Source: Apophysomyces variabilis
Lineage: Eukaryota > Mucoromycota > Mucoromycetes > Mucorales > Mucoraceae
NCBI GenBank assembly: GCA_002749535.1
Contig: MZZL01000041.1
Coordinates: 1 to 64,000, forward strand
Direction: 5' to 3'
DNA: 64,000 nucleotides
Part shown: piece after piece, positions 1-11,598 of the stretch
How positions within the stretch are numbered: position 1 is the stretch's first letter
Layout: each line of letters opens with the position of its first letter
Notes under the pieces: generated by a model
The model's input: the letters and a program-made list of their open reading frames with translations, nothing else
The model's database searches: none
What the model was told of the DNA's origin: nothing
Position numbers and translations under genes: made by a program

Positions 1-252
1 TGCGAAGAATTCAACGATCACAACAAAATCAGGTTACTGAAACGAATCGACGACTTTGGAAATGTAGATATCTGTTACGAAACTGATCCGGAAAAACCTA
101 TATTGGTTTCTTTAAAACAAATCTATGCGCATCCTATCACGTATAAGCAATACCTCACTTCAACTTTGTCATCGTCCACGGTTAAAACGAATGTGAATGA
201 AAACAAAATAGAGTTAGGTAAGATACGTCGAATTACACTTATCAAATATTAA
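1..252 (+). pseudogene. Truncated repeated ORF fragment (left copy of an inverted pair)
   Basis: An open frame runs in from the left edge and stops at 250-252. Its first 107 bases are identical to the reverse complement of 2414-2520. The encoded protein begins CEEFNDHNKIR and continues through DPEKPILV. Beyond base 107 the two copies still encode related peptides (HPITYKQYLT here, HPLTYKRYLT there) but the DNA has diverged. I do not recognise the family. The rest lies outside the window, so this may be the end of a longer repeat. Confidence 0.5.
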
Positions 253-653
253 TCTTCTAACAAAGTCACCGAGCCACAAATTCTCCAGTTTATGAATGAA
301 GTCTTTTTAACTGTTAACTCGTATAACGACCACCTGTATGCAGAAAAACTCTTATCAACCAACGAGATACTCCGCGAAATATCTTGCTTTACCAGCTATT
401 TTGACAATAAGTCAGCGAACTCGTTTTCAAAATGGTGTACGACGCGGAAAGTTTCGTTTCTGGAAGTCGAGTTTATTAGAAAAAGAGCAATGAGCAATAA
501 TAAGTCACGAGTACGCCGGCGATAACTGTACGTGATGAAAGACAAATACTTAGGTAAGACCGGACTAATTACGCTTACATACAACACTCGCATTAACCTA
601 TTTGTCAAGAGAACCTCATCTTAGGAATTGCGAGTGTCACACCTAAGTACCAG

Positions 654-960
654 ATGCAACTGAAAACCTTGCAGAAAGAAGGCTACACTCTGGTGGGTTA
701 CTGCCGCAAATCACCTGGCCAAGAGAACGATGGTGATCGAATAAGGTTATTACAGAAAATGGTAGATCGGCTTTTCGGACAGGAGCTTGGTGAAAGAAAG
801 TGTTTGTGTCCTGCTGTTCTAGCGCCTCGGACCCGTTTCTAGAAAGAGATTTGAAGAAGGGAAAGGAGATGACCGAAGGTTTAAAAGGAGTAGAAGGAGA
901 CATCCAAGGTAAGGAGCACAGTAAGTAAAAGGAAAAAATACTTAAGATCTCTTCATTAGA
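654..960 (+). pseudogene. Frameshifted copy of a multicopy-type ORF (GYCRKSPG... motif)
   Basis: The frame from 654 encodes a segment containing GYCRKSPGQEND and RLLQKMVDRLFG. After about residue 42 this frame turns into unrelated sequence and stops at 840. Sequence that fits as a continuation (VFVSCCSSASDPF, LERDLKKGKE) is found downstream in another frame, so the copy carries at least one frameshift. From memory, similar RKS-containing ORFs are repeated in Mucorales genomes; that recollection is unchecked. The RKS motif is loosely reminiscent of serine recombinases, but no catalytic domain can be shown. Confidence 0.4.
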
Positions 961-2316
961 TTTGGTTCATTTTCTTGAGAGAGTCGAAGAAAAAGTGTGA
1001 TCGCCGCCATCGATTTCGCTGGATTTTCAACAAATAGCGCAGATGTGCGGAACTTTTTCAAGTAAATATGATTATGGTAGATTTGGCGCTAGGATTAAGA
1101 AGGAGCATTCTATAGACTGCATCAAAATCTCGAAAAAATTGCTATAGCTACTATTCCGTATGAGAACAAAGTCGAGATTTTTGATAGAAGGCAGATATTA
1201 GATGATATTGAGGTTACAAAGGCGTTTCACTCCAGACCGAGATGTATGCAAAGATCTAAATAAAACGTTATATCTATACTTATTCCCGAAAAAAAGCTTC
1301 TAACATAAAGTATCTCTGCGCACTTAACTTAAGGCAAACATTCACCAATGACAGGATGGAAGAGTTTGATTTTGCAATGATAAATACCTTATGCAGATAA
1401 GCGATCTTGATCTTTAAAGAGAAGTCAAGTCACAAGTCAACCACAGAATTTTCTCTCCATCGATGACCTGGGAAAGATGCTGAACGTTCCAGATCAGTTA
1501 TCTTACTATGTCAGAAGTCGTCAAAGATGCACTGGCAAAGTGTATCAGTCGTCTGGTTGATGCCGATTATCACGTCGACTTACTAATTCATTAAGGCCGA
1601 CAAAACAGTTAGTCTTCAGCAGCAGACCACTTCTTTTGTTCCTCCTTTACCTTCGAAGAAAAGGGAGGAACAAAATAAGTGGCAGTAGGAAAGAGAGCGG
1701 AATAGAAGGGCCCCAGGAGAACTGTGATAAACGAATAATATAAAGTAAGGCCCAGGGACCAGCAAATCTAGGGAGCCACTTATCGGATTAAGCTGACGAG
1801 AGTGAAACCTGAAGATGTGGTTGCCGCTGACCCTCAGTTTCTTGGTTTCTTCTTCTTTATATATATATTCCTGGATAGTAATTCTTTAGTTATCTATGCC
1901 TTCCTGCAGTTGCCGACGAAACAATAGCTATAATATTACTTATCAGAAGGCTAGAAAATTTATGTTGTTTAATTTCCGAGGATAAACAAGTAAATCATGT
2001 AGGGCGTTTGAGGAGCCACGCTATAGTGGAAGGTGGACAAATATCGGTGGATGTTGCAATCGTACACTTCGCAACGTTTAGTTGCGAAATTGCTATTTTT
2101 CGGTGCCTACTCAATTTAAGGAGATCTCGAAATATTATCTGTATTTATATATTATGATTTAAACAAGAAAGTAAAGGTTCAAAAATTGTCAAATCTAACT
2201 CTTTTGTTGTGATTCAAAACTGTTCCTTTGCAGAGACAAACATTTAGACGAAGGCTAGAGACAACCTCAGGAAATATAGATGACTGTTCACCTATCTACC
2301 TTATTTACCTTATTGA

Positions 2317-2559
2317 TTAGCCTCCAGTAGCGGTAATTTCTGAAGTTGCAGTCGTCGATGGGGTGAGGTAACGTTTATAAGTGAGAGGGTGTGTATGGAT
2401 TGTTGCCTTCAATACCAATATAGGTTTTTCCGGATCAGTTTCGTAACAGATATCTACATTTCCAAAGTCGTCGATTCGTTTCAGTAACCTGATTTTGTTG
2501 TGATCGTTGAATTCTTCGCAAAAGAAAATGCAAGCGCCTTGTCCCCGAGTTATGCTCAT
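2317..2559 (-). pseudogene. Repeated ORF fragment (right copy of the inverted pair)
   Basis: An 80-residue open frame on the minus strand contains the same core as the left-edge fragment. It starts MSITRGQGACIFF, continues through the shared CEEFNDHNKIR segment and ends in a Ser/Thr-rich tail. With no clear promoter, intron or recognised domain, and with mobile-element debris on both sides, I treat it as part of a dispersed repeat, not a functional gene. Confidence 0.4.
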
Positions 2560-2598
2560 TAAAGAAAACGTAGAAAGGAAAAAGAAGTGAAGGGATGT

Positions 2599-2640
2599 GG
2601 TCCACTTTCAGGTGAGCGCGGTCCACCTTCAGCTGAACGC
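2599..2640. repeat. Two tandem 21-bp units
   Basis: Two adjacent 21-base units begin GGTCCACTTTCAGG and GGTCCACCTTCAGC and end GAGCGC and GAACGC. They differ at only a few positions. The plus-strand reading gives a two-fold GP.S.ER peptide pattern. The repeat lies between the inverted ORF fragment and the mariner-type remnant. Confidence 0.7.
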
Positions 2641-2984
2641 ATGTTAAACATTGATATAGTGAAGTCGAAAGATGTGGTGTAATCCTTCATTACTATGGTT
2701 TATTGGTCGAAATATTATATGGTAAGATTTCTGCTTCTATCTGTTTCTATCTATCCTACTTGTATCCAGAAATAGTGCACTACTCTCTTTTTTCTTTCTT
2801 TTTCGAGTTTCTGCATAATTTTGGGTTGTGGTGGTCTGTAAAGAGCTATAAAAAAGAGTCGCAGCTGCTCTCCATTATGGCAGTTCTCTAAGCACCTATA
2901 AGAATGGAAAACAAAGCTTTCGAGGTTACTCAATGTTGCGTCCAGCGCTATTGTATAACCACATAGAGATATACTCTGCTCATG

Positions 2985-3930
2985 CCTAAATACAAAATTA
3001 GGACAATTTTTTCGGGACTGCTTCAATCCAATTTCTTTTTGAAAACATCTATCCGAATAGCTTTCAACATGTTTGATCCAGCCTTGACAATCCTCGACAG
3101 TAACCGTTTTGCAGGCTTCAGCAATGCGATCACTGAGTATATCGTCTTTACTGAGTGGGTTTCTTCTGATATGCGCCTTGATTTTGGACCAGCGTTCCTC
3201 AATCAGGTTAAGAAAAGGGAAGTAAGGTGGCATGAATAAGGGCTTGTATCCTCGTTCATTTATGATGTCTACCACAAAACCTGGAATGATGCACTCTACA
3301 ATTGTCCATCATGATGAACATGTTTTTCTTATCATGCCTATCCAAGACGCCCATGACTGATTCCATAAACCTGACAAATGTGGTATGCTATGTTCCTTTC
3401 TTAAGCGGTGGTTCAGTTTGGGAACTTCTTGGATATTAGCTTTTCTCTTTTTGGAGCTTGGTTGTTGATGAAACTCTTTTTTCAATCAATACCGCATCCT
3501 CTTTTTTTCAGTGGTATGACTTTTGAGAAATTGATAGTTCCAAACGGCGAAATGCACCCTATCATACTAAGGTTCACACCCTTTTGAATGTGCACTTACA
3601 CTGCAACTGGATCTCTAATTTTCAATCACGCACGATTTCTCATTAACTGGGAAGGGAAGCCAGCCTCCTCAACGAAAATGCAACTGCTTTGAAAATCAAT
3701 ATCTGCCGCCTTCATTTCTACAACAAGATGGTCAACTGCATCTTCCATGGCAGCCGAATGAGAGTGGTTAACTGTGTCATTAACAGTGTCGAAGTCAACA
3801 AGCATCTCGATGGAACCATAATCGTGAGTCATATCCTCATCTTCTGTGTCAGAGATGCTTTCACTGTGTACTGGAACGTAATTAATGAAGTCCATACGCG
3901 CTTATTGATTAAATCGAAGAAAGATACGTA
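2985..3930 (-). pseudogene. Decayed Tc1/mariner-type (DDE_3) transposase
   Basis: Pieces of one transposase are spread over the three minus-strand frames, in order. From upstream to downstream they are CIFVEEAGFPSQ (first catalytic region), GCISPFGTINFSKV, FIMMDNCRVHHS (second Asp region), then PPYFPFLNLIEERWSKIK and a conserved tail to KEIGLK. The order matches the IS630/Tc1/mariner DDE domain, where the triad is DEAGF, MDN and NPIEE. The first Asp reads as Glu (VEEAGF), the NP before IEE is NL, and frameshifts separate the blocks, so the copy cannot make an active enzyme. Terminal inverted repeats were not located. Confidence 0.8.
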
Positions 3931-3949
3931 GTCCCAAAAATATTGTCTC

Positions 3950-5760
3950 AAAAGTAATCTTGTACTGTGTCTCAATTTTTTGCTTGGCGTCACCGATTTA
4001 CAGTGACCTTAAATTTACGGGTGTCTGAATTTGAATTTCGCTGTGTCCCAAAAAATCCTTCCTCCCAATCCCCAACTTAAAATACTGTAGATTGAAACTT
4101 GTTTGTGAATAAGGCTCCGCCTTCCCCGTGTGTACAGTGTCATTTATATCGGGCAGCGGAAGAAATCGCTAAGAACGATAGGAGAACATTACAAGCAACT
4201 ATCCACGTCTGACTATGTGGTAACTGCCCGGGATCTAAGCTTACATCAAAAAGGAAGTCGTGAAATTAGAAGCCCTTCTTGTTATTCTTGCAAAGATGCT
4301 AGCTTTTGCTTCATGTAGACCAAAAGAAAGCTTAGGTCAGTAAGGAGATCTGCTAAACAAGCGTATATATTGCAGCCACCGGTCGAGCAACATCAAGAAT
4401 TTTCTGCTACACTTTTTTGGATTAATTGAATACACCTGTCAGAGTACATACAGAGAATTCCTTTTCCTATATAAGATAATAAGTATACTTATCAAGTAAT
4501 TGTCTTTTTTATAGCCATACAGAACCTTAGCTGAGGACGAGTAATTAGTAAGATACTTTCAATGCCTATTTCCTGAGAGGTAGTATCCAGAACACATATA
4601 ATAGGCTGAGAATTACTTAGGATGAGTTGATTGTTCGTATAGGTGTCTTCATGCTTCGGGTCAACGGTCGTCGATAAATGGAAACAAGAACCGGTCCATT
4701 TGCATTCTTTTCCGATTTTGAAATGAGGGATACGAAAAATATGCATATTAGAAGGCTTAAGCGAGATTCAGTTGGCATTTCAACTCTAGAATACGGAAAA
4801 AGAGTGTTTGACCGTCTGCTACTGGTAATATAATGCGGGTATCAACAAAACCATGTCTATTCCTTCTCACAGTATTCTACTTGATTGATTCCTATCTTTG
4901 ATACCACAATAATAGCAGTATGCCTAACCCCCTTTTTGCTTGGCCAAAGCGTATTTAACAATCTTGTTTAAGAAAGCAGTATATAAACCCTTGCTTTGCT
5001 AAGTTTCCTTTACTAATGTGTATTCGAGGTGATACTATTGTTTAACTTGTTAAGCAGGAAAGCAAATGGATTTGACTTCCTTTTCTTCAATGAACATGAA
5101 ATGACCGCGCTCTGATCAAAAGCAGCCGACCTGCGGGCATTGACAAATAAAGAGTAATGAGGATGCACACAGGTCTCCTTAGTCCCTTTGCAGCAATGTT
5201 TGTAAGACACAATAACCGATGCATACTTTTTCAACAAGTAAGCTTTTGGGGCTTACAGTTATGCCTAAACGTTTCAATCGCACATGATGTCTAGGAAGAA
5301 GAGAAAAGAAACATACACACATGGACAGGTAAAAGGTCAAGAGATTAGTGTATAAAAGTGGAGGAATAACATTACGTTGATGACAAAGCAAAAACAACTG
5401 ATTAGGTTACATGCTTAGAGACTGAAAATGACAGTAAGCATCCTTGCCGAACTGGATTATGGCTTGATCACCATTTCCAAGACATGGTACATCCACTATA
5501 AATCATCTCTATTTTCGTACGAACTTGACAAAACTATTCTGTCGGCTTGTGAGGGACATCAATAGACTAGCTACATCATGGAAGACATAATATGTAAGTG
5601 GATATATGGAGCGCTAAAAGCTATAAATTGAGAACGAATATACTTAAAATATCTAGGTTTAGAAAGTATAGAAAAATAAATGGGAGCACAATAGGGCAGA
5701 TAGCTAAATGTACGTAACCAAGCATAATAAAAGATGGAAGGGGTTAGTAAAATATTAGTT
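3950..5760. other. Gene-poor stretch, no supported feature
   Basis: Only short AT-rich open frames without family resemblance or clear splice structure are seen here. It probably consists of old, unrecognisable repeat DNA joined to the mariner remnant. Confidence 0.5.
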
Positions 5761-5803
5761 GCAAAGTGGTCATCTAGATGTAAGTTTCTGGAGATAATCT
5801 GCG

Positions 5804-6037
5804 TTATTCCTCCGTCGCCGATGCAGCACGTACTGCTGGGACATGGTATTTTCTTTGCCGATATGGTGCAAACTTTGCATGGTTAGACACAGGTGTATGG
5901 AGGTCCAAATGAGAAAAAAAAAGTGAGATGACGATCCAGCCCAGAAGGAAGAAAATAGTTGCAAATTCTTGATAAAGTTGTGAAATCTTTAATATTCTGA
6001 GCCGAGTTATGCAGTTATAGTCATGTTCCATGGCCAT
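5804..6037 (-). CDS. Possible small membrane protein (weak)
   Basis: A 77-codon minus-strand frame starts MAMEHDYN and holds one hydrophobic segment (about residues 26-43, FATIFFLLGWIV). A good TATA box lies about 130 bases upstream at 6166-6175. A pyrimidine-rich tract ending in TTTAG just upstream could be a splice acceptor, so this may be the last exon of a slightly longer gene. No family was recognised. The support is the TATA box plus the membrane segment only. Confidence 0.3.
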   Translation of the reverse strand: MAMEHDYNCITRLRILKISQLYQEFATIFFLLGWIVISLFFSHLDLHTPVSNHAKFAPYRQRKYHVPAVRAASATEE

Positions 6038-6165
6038 GTCATTTTCGGTTTCAGCCGGCGCAAGGATCTAAAGAGAGAAAAAAATTACTAAAGGGCCGAA
6101 CGCAATGGAGCGCTTATGTGTGTCAACATGTTTTATCAGAATCAACAGCACTACCATAGATGCAC

Positions 6166-6175
6166 TTTTATATAT
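6166..6175 (-). promoter_or_regulatory. TATA box for the possible small membrane protein
   Basis: The minus strand reads TATATAAAAG, a near-perfect TATA element. It is placed to start transcription towards the frame beginning at 6037. Confidence 0.35.
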
Positions 6176-6503
6176 TGCATCTCGCCTTTCTGTTCTTCCC
6201 TATCTCCTTGTTCGTTGTCGTCATTTAATGCCAATGAAGGAACAAAAATAATGTCAGCGTAAAAGACCGTTGCCTCGCAGAATACTCGGTAATGACTGTT
6301 TGAGAAAAGGAGGTCAATGTTCGCGTGCTTTTTTTATCCTAAAGCATGGGAAATTTTCAGTGGAACTCTATATGATCAACCAAAAAGAGATCAGCACAAG
6401 TTTATTTTCAGTGAATTATTTCTGATGTAATCCAATATATTCTCATTCAGAAGGGGAGTGTCCAAATGATTTACGGGATGAACTATGTATGTACGTAAGA
6501 TAA

Positions 6504-7089
6504 TCAGGCGTAAAGGCTTGCCACTGGTACGTCCGGTTCTGCTTCGAAAGTAGATGGCGTTGAGCATTCGAGATCCGCGGTCGTATTTGCTCCACGTGGC
6601 TCCTCAATGCTAGATGATTCAGCATCCATAGATGCAGATTTGTTGCACCATGATTGGATGGAATAGGCATATCGATGGTGATCACGACCTGGTGAAGAAA
6701 ATGATCTGGTATGTGTAGAAAAGAATGGCGGCGATGCCTCATTTGCTGTGGTAGCAATAGCAGCCATTGTCGTCGTTGCCGACGTTGTTGTTGTCATAGT
6801 AGTGGAGCTAGAACGACTAGTACTGCAATAGTATTTATATCCTAACATTGACATCGGCTGAGCAGCCTTTGCTTTCTGGATACGAATAGAAGCTGATCCG
6901 GGTGGTGTTGCCCACGCAGGGATTTGCGTCTTGGCCGCTTCATTTGCATGACACCGCCGTGAACAAAAGCTGTTGCTGCTTGCGACTTCATTGGTTGTCT
7001 ATCAGATCATATTGTTAACACTGCTTTTAAAGAGACCAACGTACATTTGCTAACCGTTTTTCACAATAAAGGCAGAAGTCGGTATCCAT
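6504..7089 (-). CDS. Ecl1-family-like small zinc-binding regulator
   Basis: Two exons, 7089-7045 and 6998-6504, join in phase 0 (donor GTACGT, acceptor ATAG) to give 179 residues. The N-terminus is MDTDFCLYCEKRL, followed after the intron by FCSRRCHANEA. This makes a CxxC...CxxxC cluster within the first 35 residues. The remainder is low-complexity Thr/Ser/Ala-rich, with an SSSTTMTTTTS run. The pattern resembles fungal Ecl1-type (life-span regulatory factor) proteins, small nuclear zinc-binding proteins that in fission yeast extend chronological life and respond to starvation. The assignment rests on the cysteine pattern and the MD..FC start, so other zinc-ribbon proteins remain possible. The C-terminal frame closes at 6504 and a further 3' exon cannot be excluded. 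Confidence 0.5.
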
Positions 7090-9624
7090 GTATTGGAATA
7101 TGAAACAGAAGAAAATTAAAAAGGAAAAGAAAAAAAAGAACCAAGAAGAAAAAAGGGGGGGAGAAGTCAGGCATTAATAGAGCATGGGTTTGATGACTTC
7201 TTAACAAAAAAATTTTACTCCCACTTCTTGTTGTGCTATCAACCAAAATCAAAACAGGCTTCGCAATTGCACCCCCTTAACTACACTAGATGACTTGGAA
7301 TCACACACGTTGCTTTAAGAGTATCCGACTGTTTTTTCTTAAGTTTATCTTTGCATTAAAAGCATCCTTTTTCCGGACATAGTAAAGTCGTCTCTGATCT
7401 TCTTAGACTTGTTCAAGTCTTAGAAATTCTGCCACCCTCTGTAGTCTCGAAATTCGTCTAGTAAAGCTGTGCATTCTTTGCAAGACAGTCTTTCTTGGAT
7501 CCAATCTATCGCGCCAACCTTTAGTGTACTCTTTTGAGTGCTTATAACGTACTTGCAATGGAAGATAATGTTATTCCAAATGGTTAGATGAGTGTAGAAA
7601 AACTTAGCTTATATTTTGTATTATAGAATCTTTATCACAGGATTGGCAAACTTCAGCATAACCACATGTTTACATAATTAAAACAATCTGTGGAAAATAG
7701 TTACTAGCAAAAAGAGCATGATAATTCTTTTCCATATTACGGATTGCATTTTGTCGCGCGAAGAAATGAAGCATATATTCGATTATTATGTCGTCTATTA
7801 TGGGACAATGGCCGATATCTTAGATAGAAGGCGATCTTTTTTTTTTTACTCTTAGTAGATATTGTTAATGTGACAGTAAGAGTACTGGGTGAGATTAATT
7901 GCTTCCAGGTGTCTACCATATGCCAGGAAGTAATGGATGAATATTTTGCGATTGGAATGCCGTAAACAGACATTTTCTTATTCTGCTGCCATGTGTTTAT
8001 CTGTTATGAGGCCGCGTAAAAGTTCGTACGCTTACCGCTTTACTCAATCGACGCTGTTGTCCTTCCTTTTTTGTTTGATGACTCATAGTTAACAAAGATC
8101 TTCCATCCCCAATTGATTCCGAACTGGCAGTGATCTCTAAAATCTATCATTGATTCTCTATTAGATTCGTCGTTTCCGTTTCCGTTTCCGTTTTCTTTTC
8201 TATTCTTATTAGCGTTGTGAACCGCGGTCAGCAGCAACATCAGACGACCACAGCTTTATTGTTTCTGGTAGAATGCTATGTCCAATTACTTCTTACCGAG
8301 CATGACTACAGTTCAACAGCACCACTTGTTGATAGTAGGAGTCCGTAATCATCTCCCAAAAGGTAAAACATCCAATGCATCAATGTATGGATGATCCCAT
8401 CCTGAGGAAAGGCAGCTATTTCTATTCACTCCATAGCGGACAGTAGAGTTGCAAAACATATCACCAGAAATAGCAGTTGCTTTAGGAGTTGCGCAAGACA
8501 ACGCGAAAGGAACAGAACCCAAGACTCTCCTTTGAAAAAGAAAAAGAAGGAAAGCAGAGCAGGTGACTTTGTTAAAAACGTAACTTCTGCACTATGAGAT
8601 CTCCTAAACCAACCCAGCTTATGATTTGCGGGCATTTGATCTGCTGCATGGCTTCTTGCCCTTGACAATATGACTTGCATATATGCATCCGTCGTTTCTC
8701 ACATTTAAAATATCATGCTGCTGATTTCCGGTAAAACAAAGCGTTCTCCTTGGTTGCTTTCTATGGTCAGAAGATATTCAGAAGAAGAGCTGTTTGTACT
8801 GAGATGGTACAATGCATTTTACGCCCAGTGGGACCAAAGTATTGTCTTTTGCCTCAATGAACTTTACCAAGGTGGAACATACGTAGAGACACAGGAGTAC
8901 GTAACAAATGCTATAACTAGTCTCTGTCATTGATGATTGGAAACTGTTTTTGTTTCTCGGCCGTGCCACTAGTTGTGGGATGAGCAAATTCTCTTGGGAG
9001 TGACAATCTACTATGGCTTTGTATCAGGTCTTTGTCAAAGACCAGCCATTCGAATGGTTGCAATATTTACAGATATATTGAGTATGTGCTGATGTTCTAC
9101 ATTATATCAGTGACGATCGCTTTAAGCATGTCAAGCAGGCAAAGTTTGTTTACCTTTTGTCTTGTTTCTGTGAGGAAGGCATTTTACTTGATCATACTCC
9201 CCACGGAGCATTTTCATGTGGGATGTGTTTACCGCTTGCATAGAAATTTATATAGCGCGGCCTTTTTCCTTTATCGCCATTAGATGCATTGTGTATCGTT
9301 TCAGAAGAACAAAGTTGTTTAATTCACCCCATAACTGTAGGAGGATCTTTTAATAGAGGTTTTGCCAATGGTTAATAGATGAATGCGTATCTTCTAACAT
9401 AGGGGTTCTTTTGCTGATAGTGAGCAAAAGTATGTCAGCATGCTAATATAAATGATTCCATGGAACGCTATCTCCTTTTTAAAAGGCCGAAGAACCGTGT
9501 GGGTGTCGATGGATTCCAGTTGGCTGTGTTGGCTGTGTTGGGGGTCATTAGGGGTGCAAATAGGCCGAAACTGAGCTTTTTTAGTGGGAGGCTCAAGCTC
9601 GCATTCCATCTTTTCTATCTTTTC
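7090..9624. other. Intergenic stretch, no supported gene
   Basis: About 2.5 kb without a convincing coding region. It contains a short hexamer run (CGTTTC units, 8171-8194) and several purine-rich tracts. Open frames near 8040-8240 and 8715-8933 lack recognisable domains or intron structure and were not called. Confidence 0.5.
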
Positions 9625-11299
9625 ATGACGACCAGATACCAAGTAATAGATACCCACGAACCCGCCGATTCTGTGTCGTCTGTACCTATTTCCTCCGGGT
9701 CAATCGCAACAAACGGTTGGCTTGACGATCACCGCCCACTACTCTCCCGTTCTTCAGCTGCCACATCCATTTGTGATGAATTAATCGAGGATGAAAGCGA
9801 ACCAGAACCCACAGCCACACCAGCCAGTTCGTCCATTAACCTGGCAAACACCATTCTGGGCACAGGCATGCTCGCCATGGTAAACAATACAACTACAATC
9901 GCAACCTAGTTAACCATAACCATGACACATAGCCTTCAGCGGTTGCCTCCGTAGGGCTTTTGCCAGGAATTTTTATTGTCTTATTTTCTGCCTTGGCTTC
10001 TGGTGCTGGTCTTTATTTTCTGGCTTGTTGTGCTACTCGGACCGAAGGACGACATTCATCCTTTTTTGCTATATCCAAACTCACTTGGCCTCGCGCAGCT
10101 GTTTTCTTTGACTTGGCTATTGCTTGCAAATGTTTTGGAGTAGCAATCAGTTACTTGATTATCATTGGTGACCTAATGCCACAGGTAATTAACAAACAAG
10201 TCAATCTTAGTGATATTCAGCAGATGTTCATATTATATCACAGGTGATTACCTCGTTTTTCAGTCACGCTGACAGCTCCGAAATCCTGATGGACAGAAGA
10301 TTTTGGATTACGGTTTTTATGGCGACTGTCATCCTACCACTCAGTTTCTTGAGAAAGCTGGACTCTCTCAAGTACACAAGTATAGTATCGTTGATTGCTG
10401 TTGTTTATTTGGTTGCAATTGTAGCATTCCACTACATTTCGCCCAGTTTTCCGCCTCCTCCCCCGGAAGATGTCGAGCTGTTTACTTTTAGTACGAAGTT
10501 TTTCAGCCATCTGCCAGTGTTTGTTTTTGCCTTCACTTGCCATCAAAATGTAAAGACATTCATCGTTTATACAACGCTATAATCATGGCTTACGCAATTG
10601 ATTAGATTTTTTCGGTATACAACGAACTGCAGGATAATAGACTCCGTGTCATTGCACAGACGATCTTCATCTCAATTGGGTCATCGGCATTTATCTATGA
10701 GATTGTTGCCATTCTGGGTTATTTAAGTTTCGGGAAAGACGTCCGAGGCAACATTATTCAAGAGTGTAAGGGTCTTGATATAGCTTCTCACATAGTTCTC
10801 ATTTTCCGTTTCAGATCCACCTAGTCTTTTCGTAGCGGGTGGTCGGGTAGCGATCGTGGTGCTTGTCGTTTTCAGCTACCCATTGCAGTTGCACCCATGC
10901 CGCAACAGTCTAGATAAAGTGCTAGCATGGCGAACGCCTGAAGCACGTGGTCTGAAGATTCCTCCTCCCCCCTCTGCCTTTAAATATTTTGCTATGACTA
11001 CTTCCATTTTAATATCCAGCTATTTGGTGTCAATCGCTGTCTCCAAACTAGATTTGGTAAGTACCACAACCTTCAAAAAATTGTTTGTGCTGATTGGCTT
11101 GCTTTGGTAGGTACTTGCATTTGTAGGATCGACAGGTTCTACCACGATTTCCTTCATATTACCGGGATTATTCTACTACAAGATACACGAAAATGATCCA
11201 TGGAAGCCAGGAAAAATTGGGGCGGTAGCACTTGCAACTTACGGTTTTCTCGTAATGGTAGTCTGCTTGTCCTTTAACATCATACATATCTATGATTAG
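9625..11299 (+). CDS. Vacuolar-type amino acid transporter (AAAP family, Avt-like)
   Basis: Six exons (9625-9879, 9933-10184, 10244-10549, 10606-10765, 10815-11056, 11111-11299) join without frame error to 467 residues. After an acidic, Ser-rich cytosolic N-terminus of about 70 residues comes the family start NLANTILGTGMLAMPSA. Strongly hydrophobic segments follow to the C-terminus, with FTCHQNIFSVYNEL in the middle and FVGSTGSTTISFILPG near the end. These motifs are typical of AAAP/SLC38-type proton-coupled amino acid transporters, and the closest yeast relatives are the vacuolar Avt proteins. The likely role is moving neutral or basic amino acids across the vacuolar membrane. Direction and substrate cannot be told from sequence. 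I chose the ATG at 9625 (MTTRYQVID) over the upstream in-frame ATG at 9460 because the extension looks non-coding. Confidence 0.9.
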
Positions 11300-11529
11300 T
11301 AAACAGCTTGCTCTGTTTAGACCTATGTTTTGTAGCATAGTTAATTTATACATATATCTTTCATTGTTGGAAACAATGTACACATAAAGCGGTCAAAGAA
11401 ACTAAAGGCATTAATCGTTTAATTATAGCATCAACTGTCAACAATGAAAAGAAAGGTGGAATTACTGCATTAAAAATAATAGGAGACAATCTATCAATGC
11501 GCGCATTTGGTTATTAGGTTCCATATTCC

Positions 11530-11537
11530 TATAAATA
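11530..11537 (+). promoter_or_regulatory. TATA box upstream of the Myb/SANT gene
   Basis: TATAAATA lies 22-29 bases before the ATG at 11560 and about 65 before the ATG at 11599. If transcription starts about 30 bases downstream, the first ATG would lie at or before the start site, which favours 11599. Confidence 0.45.
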
Positions 11538-11598
11538 TACACCTTTCTACGAAGATTGTATGTATACACGTTTTATCGTACTATTGTCGCTTTGTATC

